From: Verrucomicrobiota bacterium
GTDB lineage: Bacteria; Verrucomicrobiota; Verrucomicrobiia; Verrucomicrobiales; Akkermansiaceae
NCBI GenBank assembly: GCA_030835305.1
Contig: JAURPJ010000092.1
Coordinates: 1 to 64,000, forward strand
Length of the DNA: 64,000 bases
Direction: 5' to 3'
In this document: positions 1-8,423 of the stretch, one piece after another
Layout: every line of letters begins with the position of its first letter
How positions within the stretch are numbered: the stretch's first letter is position 1
The notes under the pieces: generated by a model
What the model was told of the DNA's origin: nothing
Databases searched by the model: none
Seen by the model: only the letters and a program-made list of their open reading frames with translations
Position numbers and translations under genes: made by a program

Positions 1-329
1 AGATCCTTCCCCTCAACCATCACGAGAAGATCATATCCCCCGCTAATCAGGTAACAGCTGGTAACTTGTTCGAAGCGGGCAATTCGGCGCGCAAGACGAT
101 CAAATCCACCACCACGTTCCGGAGTGAGACGCACCTCAATAAAAGCGGTGACATCATCATCACCATCCAGGGCCGGATCGATCATGGCCTGATAGCCACG
201 AATGGTTCCGTCCTCTTCCCAGGCCGCGATCTGGGCCGCTACCGCCTCTTCCGAAAAAGACGTTCGCGCTGCCAATTCTGCATTGGAATGTCGGGCATTG
301 CGTCTGAGAAGGTCAAGAAGTTGGTTCAT
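1..329 (-). CDS. Lrp/AsnC-family transcriptional regulator (C-terminus beyond window)
   Basis: Reading leftwards from an ATG at 329, the frame stays open to the window edge and gives about 109 residues starting MNQLLDLLRRNARHS. The first 50 residues look like the Lrp/AsnC winged helix: a helix, then NAELAART in the turn, then an EEDGTIRGYQAMIDP wing and linker. After it comes the start of the ligand-binding RAM domain, with AFIEVRLTP and later SCYLISGGYDLLVMVEG. Such proteins bind DNA as oligomers and respond to amino acids or related metabolites. The gene begins 16 bases after the phosphofructokinase stop, so the two are probably co-transcribed. The ligand cannot be told from sequence. Confidence 0.85.
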   Translation of the reverse strand, partial: MNQLLDLLRRNARHSNAELAARTSFSEEAVAAQIAAWEEDGTIRGYQAMIDPALDGDDDVTAFIEVRLTPERGGGFDRLARRIARFEQVTSCYLISGGYDLLVMVEGKD

Positions 330-345
330 ATCTGTTTTCAAAAAG

Positions 346-1419
346 TTAGTCGCCGAAGCACACGCCAACAGCGCGGGCCGCTTTCACGACTTCGGAGTTC
401 GTTTCGACAAGACGAAGCTCCTCCACAGCCTCTTTGATGGAAACCGAGCCAACGTGATAACTATGGTAACTCACCATCTGGCCAAACTCGCCCTCACTGG
501 CAAGATGCGCCGCCATCACACCAAAGCGAATCCCCAAAATCCGGTCGAGCGGAGTCGGTGCTCCTCCGCGCTGAATGTGCCCCAGAGTGGTGCAACGGGT
601 CTCCTTGCCGGTCAACTCGCCAATCTTACGGGCGACCTGCTCACCGATTCCCCCAAGGCGAACCTCGCCCCCACTATTCGGATCAATCGTCGCTAGATTT
701 CCATCCGGGTTTTTGGCCCCCTCTGCGACAACCACCAGCGAACTGGTGTATCCCAACGCTTCACGCTTCTTGAGGTGCTCCGCCACTTTTTCATAAGTGA
801 AGGGAATCTCAGGAAGAAGAATGACATTGGCCGCACCAGCCATACCTCCCCAGAGCGCAATCCAACCGGCGTGACGCCCCATGACCTCTAGCACCATGAC
901 CCGCTTGTGGCTTTGCGCCGTGGTATAAAGCCTGTCCAGTCCGTCAACCACCGTGCTCACCGCACTATCGAAACCGAAGGTCATCGAGGTCGCCTTGAGA
1001 TCATTATCGATCGTCTTGGGCACTCCGATGATCGGCCAGCCTTGTTCGTAAAGTTGATGCGCCGTCGTCAATGACCCGTCCCCACCGACCACCACGAGAG
1101 CTCCGATTTCAAGCTGGTCCAGGGTCTTCTTGGCCCGGTCGACAATTTCCTGGGGCACACGGGCAATATCCCCCTCGCCGATCTTGGCGGCGAAGTTTCC
1201 CTTGTTCGTGGTTCCCAGAATCGTGCCACCCTGCTTGAGGATGCCTTCGGTGTCTTTGGGCGTCAGGAAAGTGAAATCCCCCGGAGGCAGAAGCCCCTCA
1301 AATCCATCCCGAAAGCCGATGGTTTCCCAGCCTTTTGAAGCCGCCGCTCCGACAACTCCGTGAATAACCGCATTCAGCCCCGGGCAATCGCCCCCGCAAT
1401 TAAGAATTCCAATTCTCAT
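346..1419 (-). CDS. pfkA: 6-phosphofructokinase, group III-like
   Basis: A 357-residue phosphofructokinase, which phosphorylates fructose 6-phosphate to the 1,6-bisphosphate in glycolysis. Visible motifs are the N-terminal GGDCPG loop (residues 9-14), GGDG (112-115), PKTIDND (134-140, with the catalytic Asp) and MGRHAGW (about 180-186), plus a late GHIQRGGAPTPLDR segment. Gly in GGDG is the usual mark of ATP-users, while Lys in PKTIDND is usual in pyrophosphate-dependent and group III enzymes. The phosphoryl donor is therefore not certain; ATP is favoured by the Gly. The length fits the family. The Lrp-type regulator follows directly downstream. Confidence 0.95.
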   Translation of the reverse strand: MRIGILNCGGDCPGLNAVIHGVVGAAASKGWETIGFRDGFEGLLPPGDFTFLTPKDTEGILKQGGTILGTTNKGNFAAKIGEGDIARVPQEIVDRAKKTLDQLEIGALVVVGGDGSLTTAHQLYEQGWPIIGVPKTIDNDLKATSMTFGFDSAVSTVVDGLDRLYTTAQSHKRVMVLEVMGRHAGWIALWGGMAGAANVILLPEIPFTYEKVAEHLKKREALGYTSSLVVVAEGAKNPDGNLATIDPNSGGEVRLGGIGEQVARKIGELTGKETRCTTLGHIQRGGAPTPLDRILGIRFGVMAAHLASEGEFGQMVSYHSYHVGSVSIKEAVEELRLVETNSEVVKAARAVGVCFGD

Positions 1420-1447
1420 GATTCAGTGTGTGTAAAAGTTTTTCGTT

Positions 1448-2467
1448 TTATTTCGGTTTGGGAACGGTGAGCAGCTCGCGTGCCTCCTTTACAGGTTGCC
1501 CTTGCCGCAGCCAGTAATCATAGGCAGCCCATCCCTGGTTGATCAAGGTTTGTGTGATCCCCCATCGGTCGGGACTCCCCAGCGCGATGATAATCAACCT
1601 ACGCCCCGTCAGCTGGGTCGCACCGGTAGGCAGCTTGCGCACGATCGACTTCTTCTCCGAACTGGTGGCCGCACACGGACCGGCCAGCACCGTGCTTCCG
1701 CTCTTGATCCCGTTGACTGTTCCACGACCAATCATCGCGTGGGTGTTTCGCACCTTAAAAGACCGCTTCTCATTCACCCGAAACGAGGAAATCGTCCGCT
1801 CGGCCTGCTTCACATAAAACTGAAAACCTGGATCACGCATCGCATAAATTGCCAGCCGCGCCATATCGCGGGCGGTCGAACTCCCCTGCGCTTGCACCAT
1901 GTCCATCCCATGCGGATTCACAAAGCGTGTCCGGTTCATGCCAATCCCCCGGGCCAGATTGTTCATCTCCGTCACAAAAGCCACCTCCGGCGAAGGTCCG
2001 CCGGAACGGTTTTGAATCGAGCGCCCCGCATGATCCGCCAGCGTAAAAGCAGCCACATTATCGGATCCTAAAAGCATGGAATACATCGCCTCGCGCAGCG
2101 AAATCCGATCTCCCGGAATGAGCCCCATCGGATTGGAGCCACCCAGCAACAAGGCTCCCTGCGGTACAATTGCCATCTCTGCCATACTCGCACCGCTCAA
2201 TTCAGCCCAATCCAGAACCACCATCGCAGTGGCAATCTTGGTCAAACTGGCCACCGGCCGCTTCTGATCGGCATCCAGCTCCAACAAAATCTTCCCACTA
2301 TAGGACTCCACTGCAATGTAGCTTTCCCTGCCATGCGCTGCCCCGATCAAAAAATACAGAACAGCTGGCAGATGCCTCAAAAAGCGGGATATCTGGGATC
2401 GAACTCTCGTCACAACGGGCAGGACTCTAGGGAATTGCCCTTCCAAGACAACCCCGAATCCCCTCAA
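1448..2467 (-). CDS. D-alanyl-D-alanine carboxypeptidase (peptidase S11)
   Basis: A penicillin-binding serine peptidase that trims the terminal D-Ala from peptidoglycan stem peptides in the periplasm. All three active-site motifs are visible: SLTK (residues 74-77 from the ATG used here), SDN (135-137) and KSG (255-257). A hydrophobic stretch around LPAVLYFLIGAAHG (33-46) is the signal peptide or anchor. The ATG at 2467 puts about 30 residues before it, so the in-frame GTG at 2413 (residue 19) is a likely alternative start. There is no PBP5-type C-terminal domain. The gene starts 79 bases from the broken integrase gene and is read in the same direction. Confidence 0.9.
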   Translation of the reverse strand: MRGFGVVLEGQFPRVLPVVTRVRSQISRFLRHLPAVLYFLIGAAHGRESYIAVESYSGKILLELDADQKRPVASLTKIATAMVVLDWAELSGASMAEMAIVPQGALLLGGSNPMGLIPGDRISLREAMYSMLLGSDNVAAFTLADHAGRSIQNRSGGPSPEVAFVTEMNNLARGIGMNRTRFVNPHGMDMVQAQGSSTARDMARLAIYAMRDPGFQFYVKQAERTISSFRVNEKRSFKVRNTHAMIGRGTVNGIKSGSTVLAGPCAATSSEKKSIVRKLPTGATQLTGRRLIIIALGSPDRWGITQTLINQGWAAYDYWLRQGQPVKEARELLTVPKPK

Positions 2468-2546
2468 CCTACGACAACTAGCGCAGCTCTAGCGCTTCTA
2501 TGCTGCATACTTCACGCTTCGGGTTGATGTCTCAACTTTCAAGCGG

Positions 2547-3119
2547 CTAAAGATCCAGCGGACCGGTCACCCCCATCCCATTTGCTCCCAACGCCACGTG
2601 CAGATAAATTTCGGTCGTCGTAATCTCCTCCTGCCCCAGTCGTCTCTGGATCGTCCGGAGATCGGCAGCGTCTTTCAGGAGATGAGTCGCGAAGGAATGG
2701 CGCAATGCGAGGCTCGTGACCCGCTTGTTTATTCCCAACCGGTTCACCGCTCGTTTCAGAGTTTTGCCGTAAACTCCTCCCAGCAGATGGTGCCGACGCT
2801 CGATGCTGGTTCGTGAATCGACAATGACTTGTTTGGCCGGAAGCAAATACTACCAGGCAAATCCCTTGGCGGCAGCCCGAAACTTCAGGGTCAAGGCACC
2901 CGGCAGATAAACTCCGGCCACGTCATTTTCCCCGTCCCTTTTCCAGATATAACGCGCTTTCTCGATCTGCCCTGCCTGTGAATCCACCAGCGAGCGCGGA
3001 ATCACCATTACACGGTCCTTGCCTCCCCGATCGGTGAGTGTTTTCCGGTCCAGATCAACATCTTGGATTCGCAGCCTCAAGAGCTCCAAATGCCGCAAAC
3101 CCGTTCCATATTGATGCTG
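2547..3119 (-). pseudogene. Decayed integron integrase (IntI-type tyrosine recombinase)
   Basis: One minus-strand frame holds the C-terminal two thirds of an integron integrase, cut by a TAG at 2850-2852 where relatives have Gln after GFAW. Upstream of the stop are QYGTGLRHLELLRLRIQDVD (with the first catalytic Arg) and GGKDRVMVIP (the beta-hairpin Lys). Downstream are [20 protein letters not shown], the extra segment diagnostic of IntI, then [10 protein letters not shown] and EIYLHV with the nucleophile Tyr. Two active-site positions are also lost: the His three residues before the Arg of LRHSF is Leu, and LGH is LGQ. The N-terminal domain is missing or scrambled; weak traces run to about 3230 in other frames. 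No attI or attC sites were recognised nearby. The protein cannot be functional. Confidence 0.88.
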
Positions 3120-3252
3120 GGCCGGGGGAACCTTACCACTGCTTGTGGCTTCCTGGAAGGAACTGCCCTACCCCTTCTTATCCGGTGAATGTTGCGGAGA
3201 ATTTTGCCAAGTCTTCATTTTGCCATTGCCAAGGATCAAGATCTCCGGTGGA

Positions 3253-3693
3253 ATGAACAGCGTAATGAAAAAGCTCCTACTGATCACACTCGCACTCGGC
3301 TTTGCCGTACCCGCACAGGCGGACATCCAGGCTGCTCCGGGAACCAAATACACTTCTTCACGCAAGCTCGGACGGGCTGTTGCAAACATTCTTTACGGAG
3401 TCATCGAGATTCCCGAGCAAATGGTCCGAAAATCCGAAACCGAAGGCCGTAAGTCCGGATGGTCCCACGGGGTTGTTGACGGTTCACGCCGTGCGCTCAA
3501 GCGTATCGGCTATGGAGTCTTCGAACTCGTCACATTCCACTGCCCTACTTATCACGGCACCTTCAAGCCGCCATACACCCGCTGTGGTGCTGATGACCGG
3601 ATTGAAATGAATCCTCGTGACGGCCTTTCCGAATTCCCACCCGAGCTTGGTTTTGAGACCTACTTCAGCCACTCGCGCTCCCAGAAGTGGTAA
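3253..3693 (+). CDS. Exported TIGR04073-type (exosortase system-associated) protein
   Basis: A 146-residue protein with a clear signal peptide (MKKLLLITLALGFAVPAQA from the second Met). The mature part has the pattern I know from the TIGR04073 family of Verrucomicrobia and relatives: SRKLGRAVANILYGVIEIPEQ, then a Gly-rich helical hairpin, then RIGYGVFELVTFHCP. Function is unknown; the family was named for co-occurrence with exosortase sorting. The ATG at 3253 has GGTGGA just upstream and was chosen; ATG 3265 is equally possible. A strong hairpin terminator follows the stop. The decayed integrase lies divergently upstream. Confidence 0.75.
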   Translation: MNSVMKKLLLITLALGFAVPAQADIQAAPGTKYTSSRKLGRAVANILYGVIEIPEQMVRKSETEGRKSGWSHGVVDGSRRALKRIGYGVFELVTFHCPTYHGTFKPPYTRCGADDRIEMNPRDGLSEFPPELGFETYFSHSRSQKW

Positions 3694-3716
3694 AAACCGC
3701 TCCTACATCGTTTCCC

Positions 3717-3748
3717 AAAAGCCGCCTCCTTCGGGATGCGGCTTTTTT
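3717..3748 (+). terminator. Rho-independent terminator
   Basis: Stem AAAGCCGC/GCGGCTTT with a 12-base loop, followed by a run of T residues, 24 bases after the TIGR04073-type gene. The A-run before the stem makes it usable also for the convergent phospholipase D-type gene that ends at 3771. Confidence 0.85.
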
Positions 3749-3770
3749 CATCCACTTTTGCCAGTATTCA

Positions 3771-4940
3771 TTACAGCTTTCGGATCATTGCCGCGCCTAT
3801 CCAAGCCAGGCTCCGACGCCACCATGGACGACTTTTCACCCAGTCCCAGTGCACCAGATCACTCTGCTCCAAGTCTTTTTCATACTGATTCATGAGCTGA
3901 CGAACGATCTCAGGATCATTGATGACCAGACCAAGCTCCCAGTTCATTGAGATCGAGAGGTAGTCAAAGTTCGCGCTCCCCACCACTGCGAGCCGATTGT
4001 CGAAGAAAATCGTCTTGGCGTGAAGCACCCTTCCCAAATATTCGTGAATTTCAATCCCATCATCTATTAAGGAGGGATAGAGCCCCTCGCGGATCCAGTC
4101 GGCAAAGACCACATCGGAGTTTCTGGGAACCTGAACCCTGACCTGGAGCCCTTCGCGAGAGCGCTTTCTCATGCCATTGAGCACTCGTCTTGGCGGAACA
4201 AAGTAAGGCACGGTCATCACGACATCGCAGGTCGCATTGGCAAACGCCTTGGAATAAAGCCGACGAATCGCGCGTCGTTTGCAAAATCCACTTCCACCCA
4301 CCACCACACAATCACTCACACCCGGACCAGTCTTTCCGAGAGGGTATTCGAAAGATTCCTCCACCGCATCTCGACAAACCTTCTGCCATGATTCCTTGAA
4401 AAAATACTGACACGCCGCCGCCGCAGGCCCCTCCACCTTCATATGGGTGTCCCGCCAGGCATCAGAACGATGCTTTCGAGACCAGACCTCCCCTAAATTC
4501 ATTCCCCCGGTAAAAGCCACCCGCCCGTCAACAATGAGGTTCTTGCGATGATTCCTGCCCAAAATCCCACTTCGCTTGCGCCAAGGGGCCACCGGCGGGA
4601 AAACCTCTACCTGCACACCGGCCTCCCCCATCTCCTCAAACATCCCCTCATCGGCCGATAACGAACCAATGGCATCATAAACAACCCTGACTCGAACGCC
4701 CTCCCTCGCCTTCACCGAAAGGGCTCCTGCAACCATCCGACCAACGCCGTCGGACAGAAACATATACATCTCCAGATTCACAAAGCGTTTCGCCGTTGCG
4801 ATCTCGCGGCACATTTCCTCAAAGACATCATCTCCCTCAAAATAGAGTGTCACCGAATTCCCCTTCGGGAGCAAAGCAGAGCCGTCCTGCGCCAGCACCT
4901 CGGTCCAGCAGGGTTTTGTTTCCATCTCGCTCTTGTTCAT
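3771..4940 (-). CDS. Phospholipase D-superfamily protein, cardiolipin synthase-like
   Basis: A 389-residue protein with two HKD motifs: HRKNLIVD (His131, Lys133, Asp138) followed by a FTGG strand, and HAKTIFFD (His307, Lys309, Asp314) followed by VVGSANFD. This duplicated layout is that of bacterial cardiolipin synthases, which join two phosphatidylglycerols at the membrane. The N-terminal membrane segments of ClsA are absent, so it resembles ClsB/ClsC-like enzymes more. The open frame extends to an ATG at 4985, but ATG 4940 is preferred because GAGG lies 7 bases upstream and it leaves room for the divergent gene at 5008. Another phosphatidyltransferase role is possible. Confidence 0.85.
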   Translation of the reverse strand: MNKSEMETKPCWTEVLAQDGSALLPKGNSVTLYFEGDDVFEEMCREIATAKRFVNLEMYMFLSDGVGRMVAGALSVKAREGVRVRVVYDAIGSLSADEGMFEEMGEAGVQVEVFPPVAPWRKRSGILGRNHRKNLIVDGRVAFTGGMNLGEVWSRKHRSDAWRDTHMKVEGPAAAACQYFFKESWQKVCRDAVEESFEYPLGKTGPGVSDCVVVGGSGFCKRRAIRRLYSKAFANATCDVVMTVPYFVPPRRVLNGMRKRSREGLQVRVQVPRNSDVVFADWIREGLYPSLIDDGIEIHEYLGRVLHAKTIFFDNRLAVVGSANFDYLSISMNWELGLVINDPEIVRQLMNQYEKDLEQSDLVHWDWVKSRPWWRRSLAWIGAAMIRKL

Positions 4941-5007
4941 TTCGAATCCTCGTGACATTTCTTCACTAAGAAACCAGTTTTCCAAATCCTTCCGCTATCG
5001 CCTTATC

Positions 5008-5766
5008 ATGCGCTTTTTCATTCTTCTCACCACTCTCCTTTTTTCAGCAGCCTCTCTTTCCGCTCGCACGTGGAAAAATGCCTCCGGTGATAAATCGTTC
5101 GAAGCCACCTATGTTTCCAACGACGGCAAGTTGGTTACGCTCAGGAAAGGTGTTCGGATCCTCACTTTTGCAATCGAGAAACTTCATGCCGATGACCAGA
5201 TGTGGCTGAAGGCGAATCACCCGCCCAAGAAGAAGGAAAAGGGCGACAACAAACCTGCTGGTCCTGCGCCCAAAGGAGCTGCTTTCGACACTCTGGAATT
5301 TGGCGACACCCGCAAGGAAGTGGTCGAAAAGCTCAGTAACAGCCCAAATGTCGAATCTTCGGTCCCGGCAGCCATGATTGCCCGAGTCGGGCTGAATGGT
5401 ACCTTCAAAACCAAGCAGACCATTGGAGGTCTGCACTGCCACCTCTATTTTGACTGGGACGATAACGCAAAGCTCAAGGAGGTCACGCTGAGGACCAAGG
5501 GAAAATCACTGGATGCCTATAGCGGCACCCTCCGCAGCAACTGGACCGAGCTTATCAATCTTCTCACTATTCTGCACGGTGATGCCGTCCAAGGAGCCCT
5601 TTATCCCAATTCAGCCGACCTGCAGGACGGGCTCATTCTGGGATCCCACCTCTGGCGCACCGAAGACGGACACTCGGTTCTCCTCGGCACGGGACAAGAA
5701 GGTAATTCTTATTCCGTTGTCGTTCGTATCACCAGCGACCGCATCGAAGCTAATCCCACCGAGTGA
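5008..5766 (+). CDS. Exported protein with an SHD1-like domain
   Basis: A 252-residue exported protein. The start at 5008 gives MRFFILLTTLLFSAASLSA as signal peptide; an upstream in-frame ATG (4933) would add 25 unlikely residues overlapping the divergent gene. Mature residues 20-70 (RTWKNASGDKSFEA, then VTLRKGVRILTFAIEKLHADDQMWL) fit the SHD1 (Sla1 homology 1) pattern common in exported proteins of Planctomycetes and Verrucomicrobia. A Lys-rich linker leads to a second domain of about 150 residues that I do not recognise. Binding of short peptides or polysaccharide is only a guess. Its end overlaps the convergent miaA end by 17 bases. Confidence 0.7.
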   Translation: MRFFILLTTLLFSAASLSARTWKNASGDKSFEATYVSNDGKLVTLRKGVRILTFAIEKLHADDQMWLKANHPPKKKEKGDNKPAGPAPKGAAFDTLEFGDTRKEVVEKLSNSPNVESSVPAAMIARVGLNGTFKTKQTIGGLHCHLYFDWDDNAKLKEVTLRTKGKSLDAYSGTLRSNWTELINLLTILHGDAVQGALYPNSADLQDGLILGSHLWRTEDGHSVLLGTGQEGNSYSVVVRITSDRIEANPTE

Positions 5767-6640
5767 GTCCGGCAACTTGCCTCGCAAGCGGCAAACTTCC
5801 GTCAATCGGACGCAACCAACTTTCCCGACGAAACCAATTGCGTTGGCGCTTTGCGTATTGTCGCGTCGAAATCGTGATTCGCTCCTCGCATTCACTGATT
5901 GTCATGTTCCCATTAAGGTAGGACTCGATTTCCCGAACTCCGATCGCCTGGCGAATCGTTCCCGCTTCAGGAGGAAGAGCCTTTACCTCTTCAATCGCTC
6001 CGGAACCCAGCATGATCCGTGTTCTCAAGGCGATTCGTTCAGCCAGAATGTCGCGGGGCCAAGTCAGGGCAATTCCCTTTAACCCCTCGACCAATGCAGG
6101 GTCCTCGAAGTTTTGGCGAAGCTCGGAAGCCTTCCCTCCGGTCACGAGGCAAATCTCAAGTGCGCGCAGAAGATGGCGGCGGTTTTGGGAATTCTGGCGG
6201 GCGGCCTCGTCCGGATCCAGCTCCTGCAGGCGAGAGAAAATCCGCTCCACCGACCACTCTTCAAGCTCCGCCCGGATCCCCCCGTCTCCGGGTGGCGCCT
6301 TGGCCACCCCATGAGTGAGAAACTTGAGATATAAGCCCGAACCACCCACCACGATCGCGGTCTTGCCCCGGCTTTCGATCTCTTCAATCACGGGATTTGC
6401 CAGCGAGGCATACCGGGCTGCATCCATCGATTCTTCAGCGCCTATGATCCCAAAGAGATGGTGCGGACAAATCACTTTCTCCTCTTCTGAAGGCGCGGCA
6501 CTTAAAACTTCAAGCCCACGATAGACCTGGAATGCATCTCCATTGACAATCTCTCCGTCCCAGACGTCCGCGAGCGCGAGTGCAAGCGCCGTCTTGCCTG
6601 AAGCAGTCGGCCCGCAAAGAAACAATCGCGAGGGAGTCAC
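5750..6640 (-). CDS. miaA: tRNA dimethylallyltransferase
   Basis: MiaA adds a dimethylallyl group to N6 of A37 in tRNAs reading UNN codons. The P-loop GPTASGKT follows directly after the N-terminus. Then come NGDAFQVYRGL (family DSxQVYR region, with the substrate-binding Asp), VVGGSGLYLKFLTHG, and near the C-terminus QAIGVREIESYL and TRQYAKRQRNWFR, all typical. The open frame reaches a TTG at 6658, but that codon lies inside the T-run of the upstream gene's terminator, so the GTG at 6640 (296 residues) is preferred. The tail overlaps the convergent SHD1 gene by 17 bases. Confidence 0.93.
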   Translation of the reverse strand: MTPSRLFLCGPTASGKTALALALADVWDGEIVNGDAFQVYRGLEVLSAAPSEEEKVICPHHLFGIIGAEESMDAARYASLANPVIEEIESRGKTAIVVGGSGLYLKFLTHGVAKAPPGDGGIRAELEEWSVERIFSRLQELDPDEAARQNSQNRRHLLRALEICLVTGGKASELRQNFEDPALVEGLKGIALTWPRDILAERIALRTRIMLGSGAIEEVKALPPEAGTIRQAIGVREIESYLNGNMTISECEERITISTRQYAKRQRNWFRRESWLRPIDGSLPLARQVAGLTRWD

Positions 6641-6656
6641 AGACCGAGTTTGGGAC

Positions 6657-6688
6657 AAAAAGCCCGCCCGGCAAACACCGAACGGGCT
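6657..6688 (-). terminator. Rho-independent terminator of the RRM protein gene
   Basis: On the minus strand AGCCCG ... CGGGCT closes a hairpin (with an inner CGG/CCG pairing) followed by five T residues, 22 bases after the RRM gene stop. The T-run includes the TTG that would otherwise be read as the miaA start. Confidence 0.75.
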
Positions 6689-6709
6689 GAAGTTTGATCG
6701 GAAGGAAAA

Positions 6710-7495
6710 TTACTCCTCGTTTTCGGGAAGATTGGGCGGAGGATTTTCCTGTGGCGCGGGATCACCATCGGCATCGACAGGCCCCTTTGATTTGGCTCCA
6801 TTCACAATAAGAGTGCGACCCATAAAAGGCTGATCATGAAGGACTTCGACCGCGCGCTTGGCTTCATCAACTCTCGCCATTTCCACAAAACCGTAGCCCT
6901 TCGAGCGGTGTGTGTTGCGATTGTAAACGATCTCAATTTTGCGGACGGCGCCGACTCCTTTGAGAAGATCTTCAAGGTCGTGCTCGGCCGCATCGTAGGA
7001 AAGGTTTCCCACGTAAAGACGCTTCCCTTCGACCTGCGAGCTGTCCGGAGTTGGACGCGGCTTCTGACGGGCCCGGGCAGTCTTGCCTCCTGACGAGGAA
7101 ACCTTGGAACCAGTCCGACCCGAGGCGTCACGAACATTCTCCTTGGGAGCACGGGCATTTTTCCGGGCTGCCTTTTTAGCCGGCTGGCTACCGGTTGGCT
7201 CTTTGTAGAGTCCGAAGAATTTCTTAATCTTCTCGAACAAGGTGAGTGGTTTTGGCTTGGAAGCGCGACGACGTGAAGCGTTTCCACCATTCCCTCCACT
7301 ATTGCTGCGGCGGCGCTGGTTGTTACGATTCCCGACTCCTCCTTCACGATCTCTATCACCTTGCCTCTGGGGGTTGCGGCTACGATTTCGATTTCGGTTG
7401 CGGTTGCGATTTCTGTTCCGGTTGCGATTGCCGGACTGATTCCCGGAGCCCTGTGAGGACTGGTCGGATGATGTGTTTCTATTTGATTCTGACAT
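6710..7495 (-). CDS. RNA-binding protein: RRM domain behind a long basic disordered region
   Basis: A 261-residue protein with one RNA recognition motif near its C-terminus: RNP2 RLYVGNL (159-165) and RNP1 KGYGFVEM (199-206). Bacterial RRM proteins are usually 80-100 residues. Here the domain is preceded by about 155 residues of low complexity: Ser/Gln/Asn-rich, then a pure Asn-Arg alternation (about 22-40), then Arg-rich and Lys-rich stretches around a short helix LTLFEKIKKFFGLYK (84-98). The tail after the RRM is acidic and Pro-rich. An RNA chaperone or condensate-forming role is an inference from this layout. It has its own terminator. Confidence 0.9.
   Translation of the reverse strand: MSESNRNTSSDQSSQGSGNQSGNRNRNRNRNRNRNRNRSRNPQRQGDRDREGGVGNRNNQRRRSNSGGNGGNASRRRASKPKPLTLFEKIKKFFGLYKEPTGSQPAKKAARKNARAPKENVRDASGRTGSKVSSSGGKTARARQKPRPTPDSSQVEGKRLYVGNLSYDAAEHDLEDLLKGVGAVRKIEIVYNRNTHRSKGYGFVEMARVDEAKRAVEVLHDQPFMGRTLIVNGAKSKGPVDADGDPAPQENPPPNLPENEE
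7376..7432 (-). repeat. Asn-Arg codon repeat inside the RRM protein gene
   Basis: A run of about nine imperfect six-base units (AAC/AAT plus CGN) encodes the alternating Asn-Arg tract at residues 22-40. Codons vary between units, so the peptide repeat appears to be maintained beyond simple DNA slippage. Confidence 0.8.
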
Positions 7496-7799
7496 TTTTC
7501 AGATTGGGCACTGAGACCCGTTATGTGTCGAAAAGCTCCGGTCCGCGAAATCAAATGATTCGGAGTTACCAAAACGAACAAAACGGTGTTCGAAGATTGG
7601 CTGAGAAGGTCTCCGGTTCATAAAAGTTGATTTGAAAACGACCGAAAAGCGGACTTCCCGACGATTTTTTGGCTGAAATTCCGAGCGATCCCGAAAGGTT
7701 CCAGCTAAAGCAAGGATAGGTTTCCGGTAATTTTAGGCAAGCGGTAATCCCACGTCGCTCTTTGACTCGGTCGGAAATCACTTTACTTTCAGTGACCGC
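7496..7799. other. Intergenic stretch with a possible promoter
   Basis: No convincing gene on either strand in these 304 bases. On the plus strand TTGACT (7762-7767) and TACTTT (7784-7789) are separated by 16 bases and could be a promoter. It would start transcripts a few bases before the ATG at 7800 of the broken lipoprotein gene. Confidence 0.35.
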
Positions 7800-8402
7800 A
7801 TGAACAGAAACCAGCTCATGACTCTCGCGCTTAGCGGATTTTTCCTACAGAGTTGTCCATTCCGTGATGAAGGATAACAGCTTCAAGAAAACCGAAGAGG
7901 TCGAAATCAGCGGAGCCAAAGTCAAAAGTGCGCTCAAGCCATTAGGCGGGAAGGGCGGAATCTCCCTCTCCGCGATGTTTTATGCCACCGGGACCGGAAC
8001 CCTGGACGGCCCGCTCCGCTGGAGCGTCGAAGCAGAAGGAGAAGAAGGTTAACACGAGTGGATCCGCGTCAACCAGGCCCCGGTTCACCACCGAAAAAAC
8101 CAACCGAAGCGAGCCCTACCCGAGGAAGTATCTTGGGTCACAGGCCAATTCGTCCCCGTTCACAGAGAAGAAAGGAAAATTTTCGCCAAGTTCGAGATTC
8201 CCGGAAAGCTCACCGTATTCCCTCGAGACGATGGAAAAACAAAATCCACCTCAATGTAAGCGTCCGTGCCAAGGGACAAACCGAATCAAAGTGGATCCCT
8301 TTCGAGCTGGAACCCGCATCAAAATGGAAAACTAAAAGCATTTTTCTACGAGCGGAAATCGTCAAAAACCTCCGTGGAAATCCGCGCGAGTGGGACTGGT
8401 AA
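7800..8402 (+). pseudogene. Broken lipoprotein gene (two frameshifts and one stop)
   Basis: Pieces of one protein of about 200 residues run in order through two frames. From ATG 7800, MNRNQLMTLALSGFFLQSC gives a lipoprotein signal with lipobox Cys, then stops at 7877. From about 7864 the next frame continues with KKTEEVEISGAKVKSALKP and stops at TAA 8050-8052. The same frame then resumes with HEWIRVNQAPVHHRKNQPK and VTGQFVPVHREERKIFAKFE up to about 8259. The original frame finishes with HLNVSVRAKGQTESKWIPF and ends at 8402. The fragments have ordinary gene-like composition, which argues for a recently broken gene or for sequence errors. I do not recognise the family. PBP2 starts 21 bases downstream. 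Confidence 0.7.
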
Positions 8403-8423
8403 ATCCTCAAATTCCAACCTAAA

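Noticed and set aside
3168-3389. Minus-strand open frame overlapping the TIGR04073-type gene
   Set aside because: Mostly antisense to a convincing exported protein; only its last part might contain scrambled integrase N-terminus, too weak to call.
7566-7781. Minus-strand open frame of 71 codons in the 7.5-7.8 kb gap
   Set aside because: Poor composition, no ribosome site and no recognisable features.
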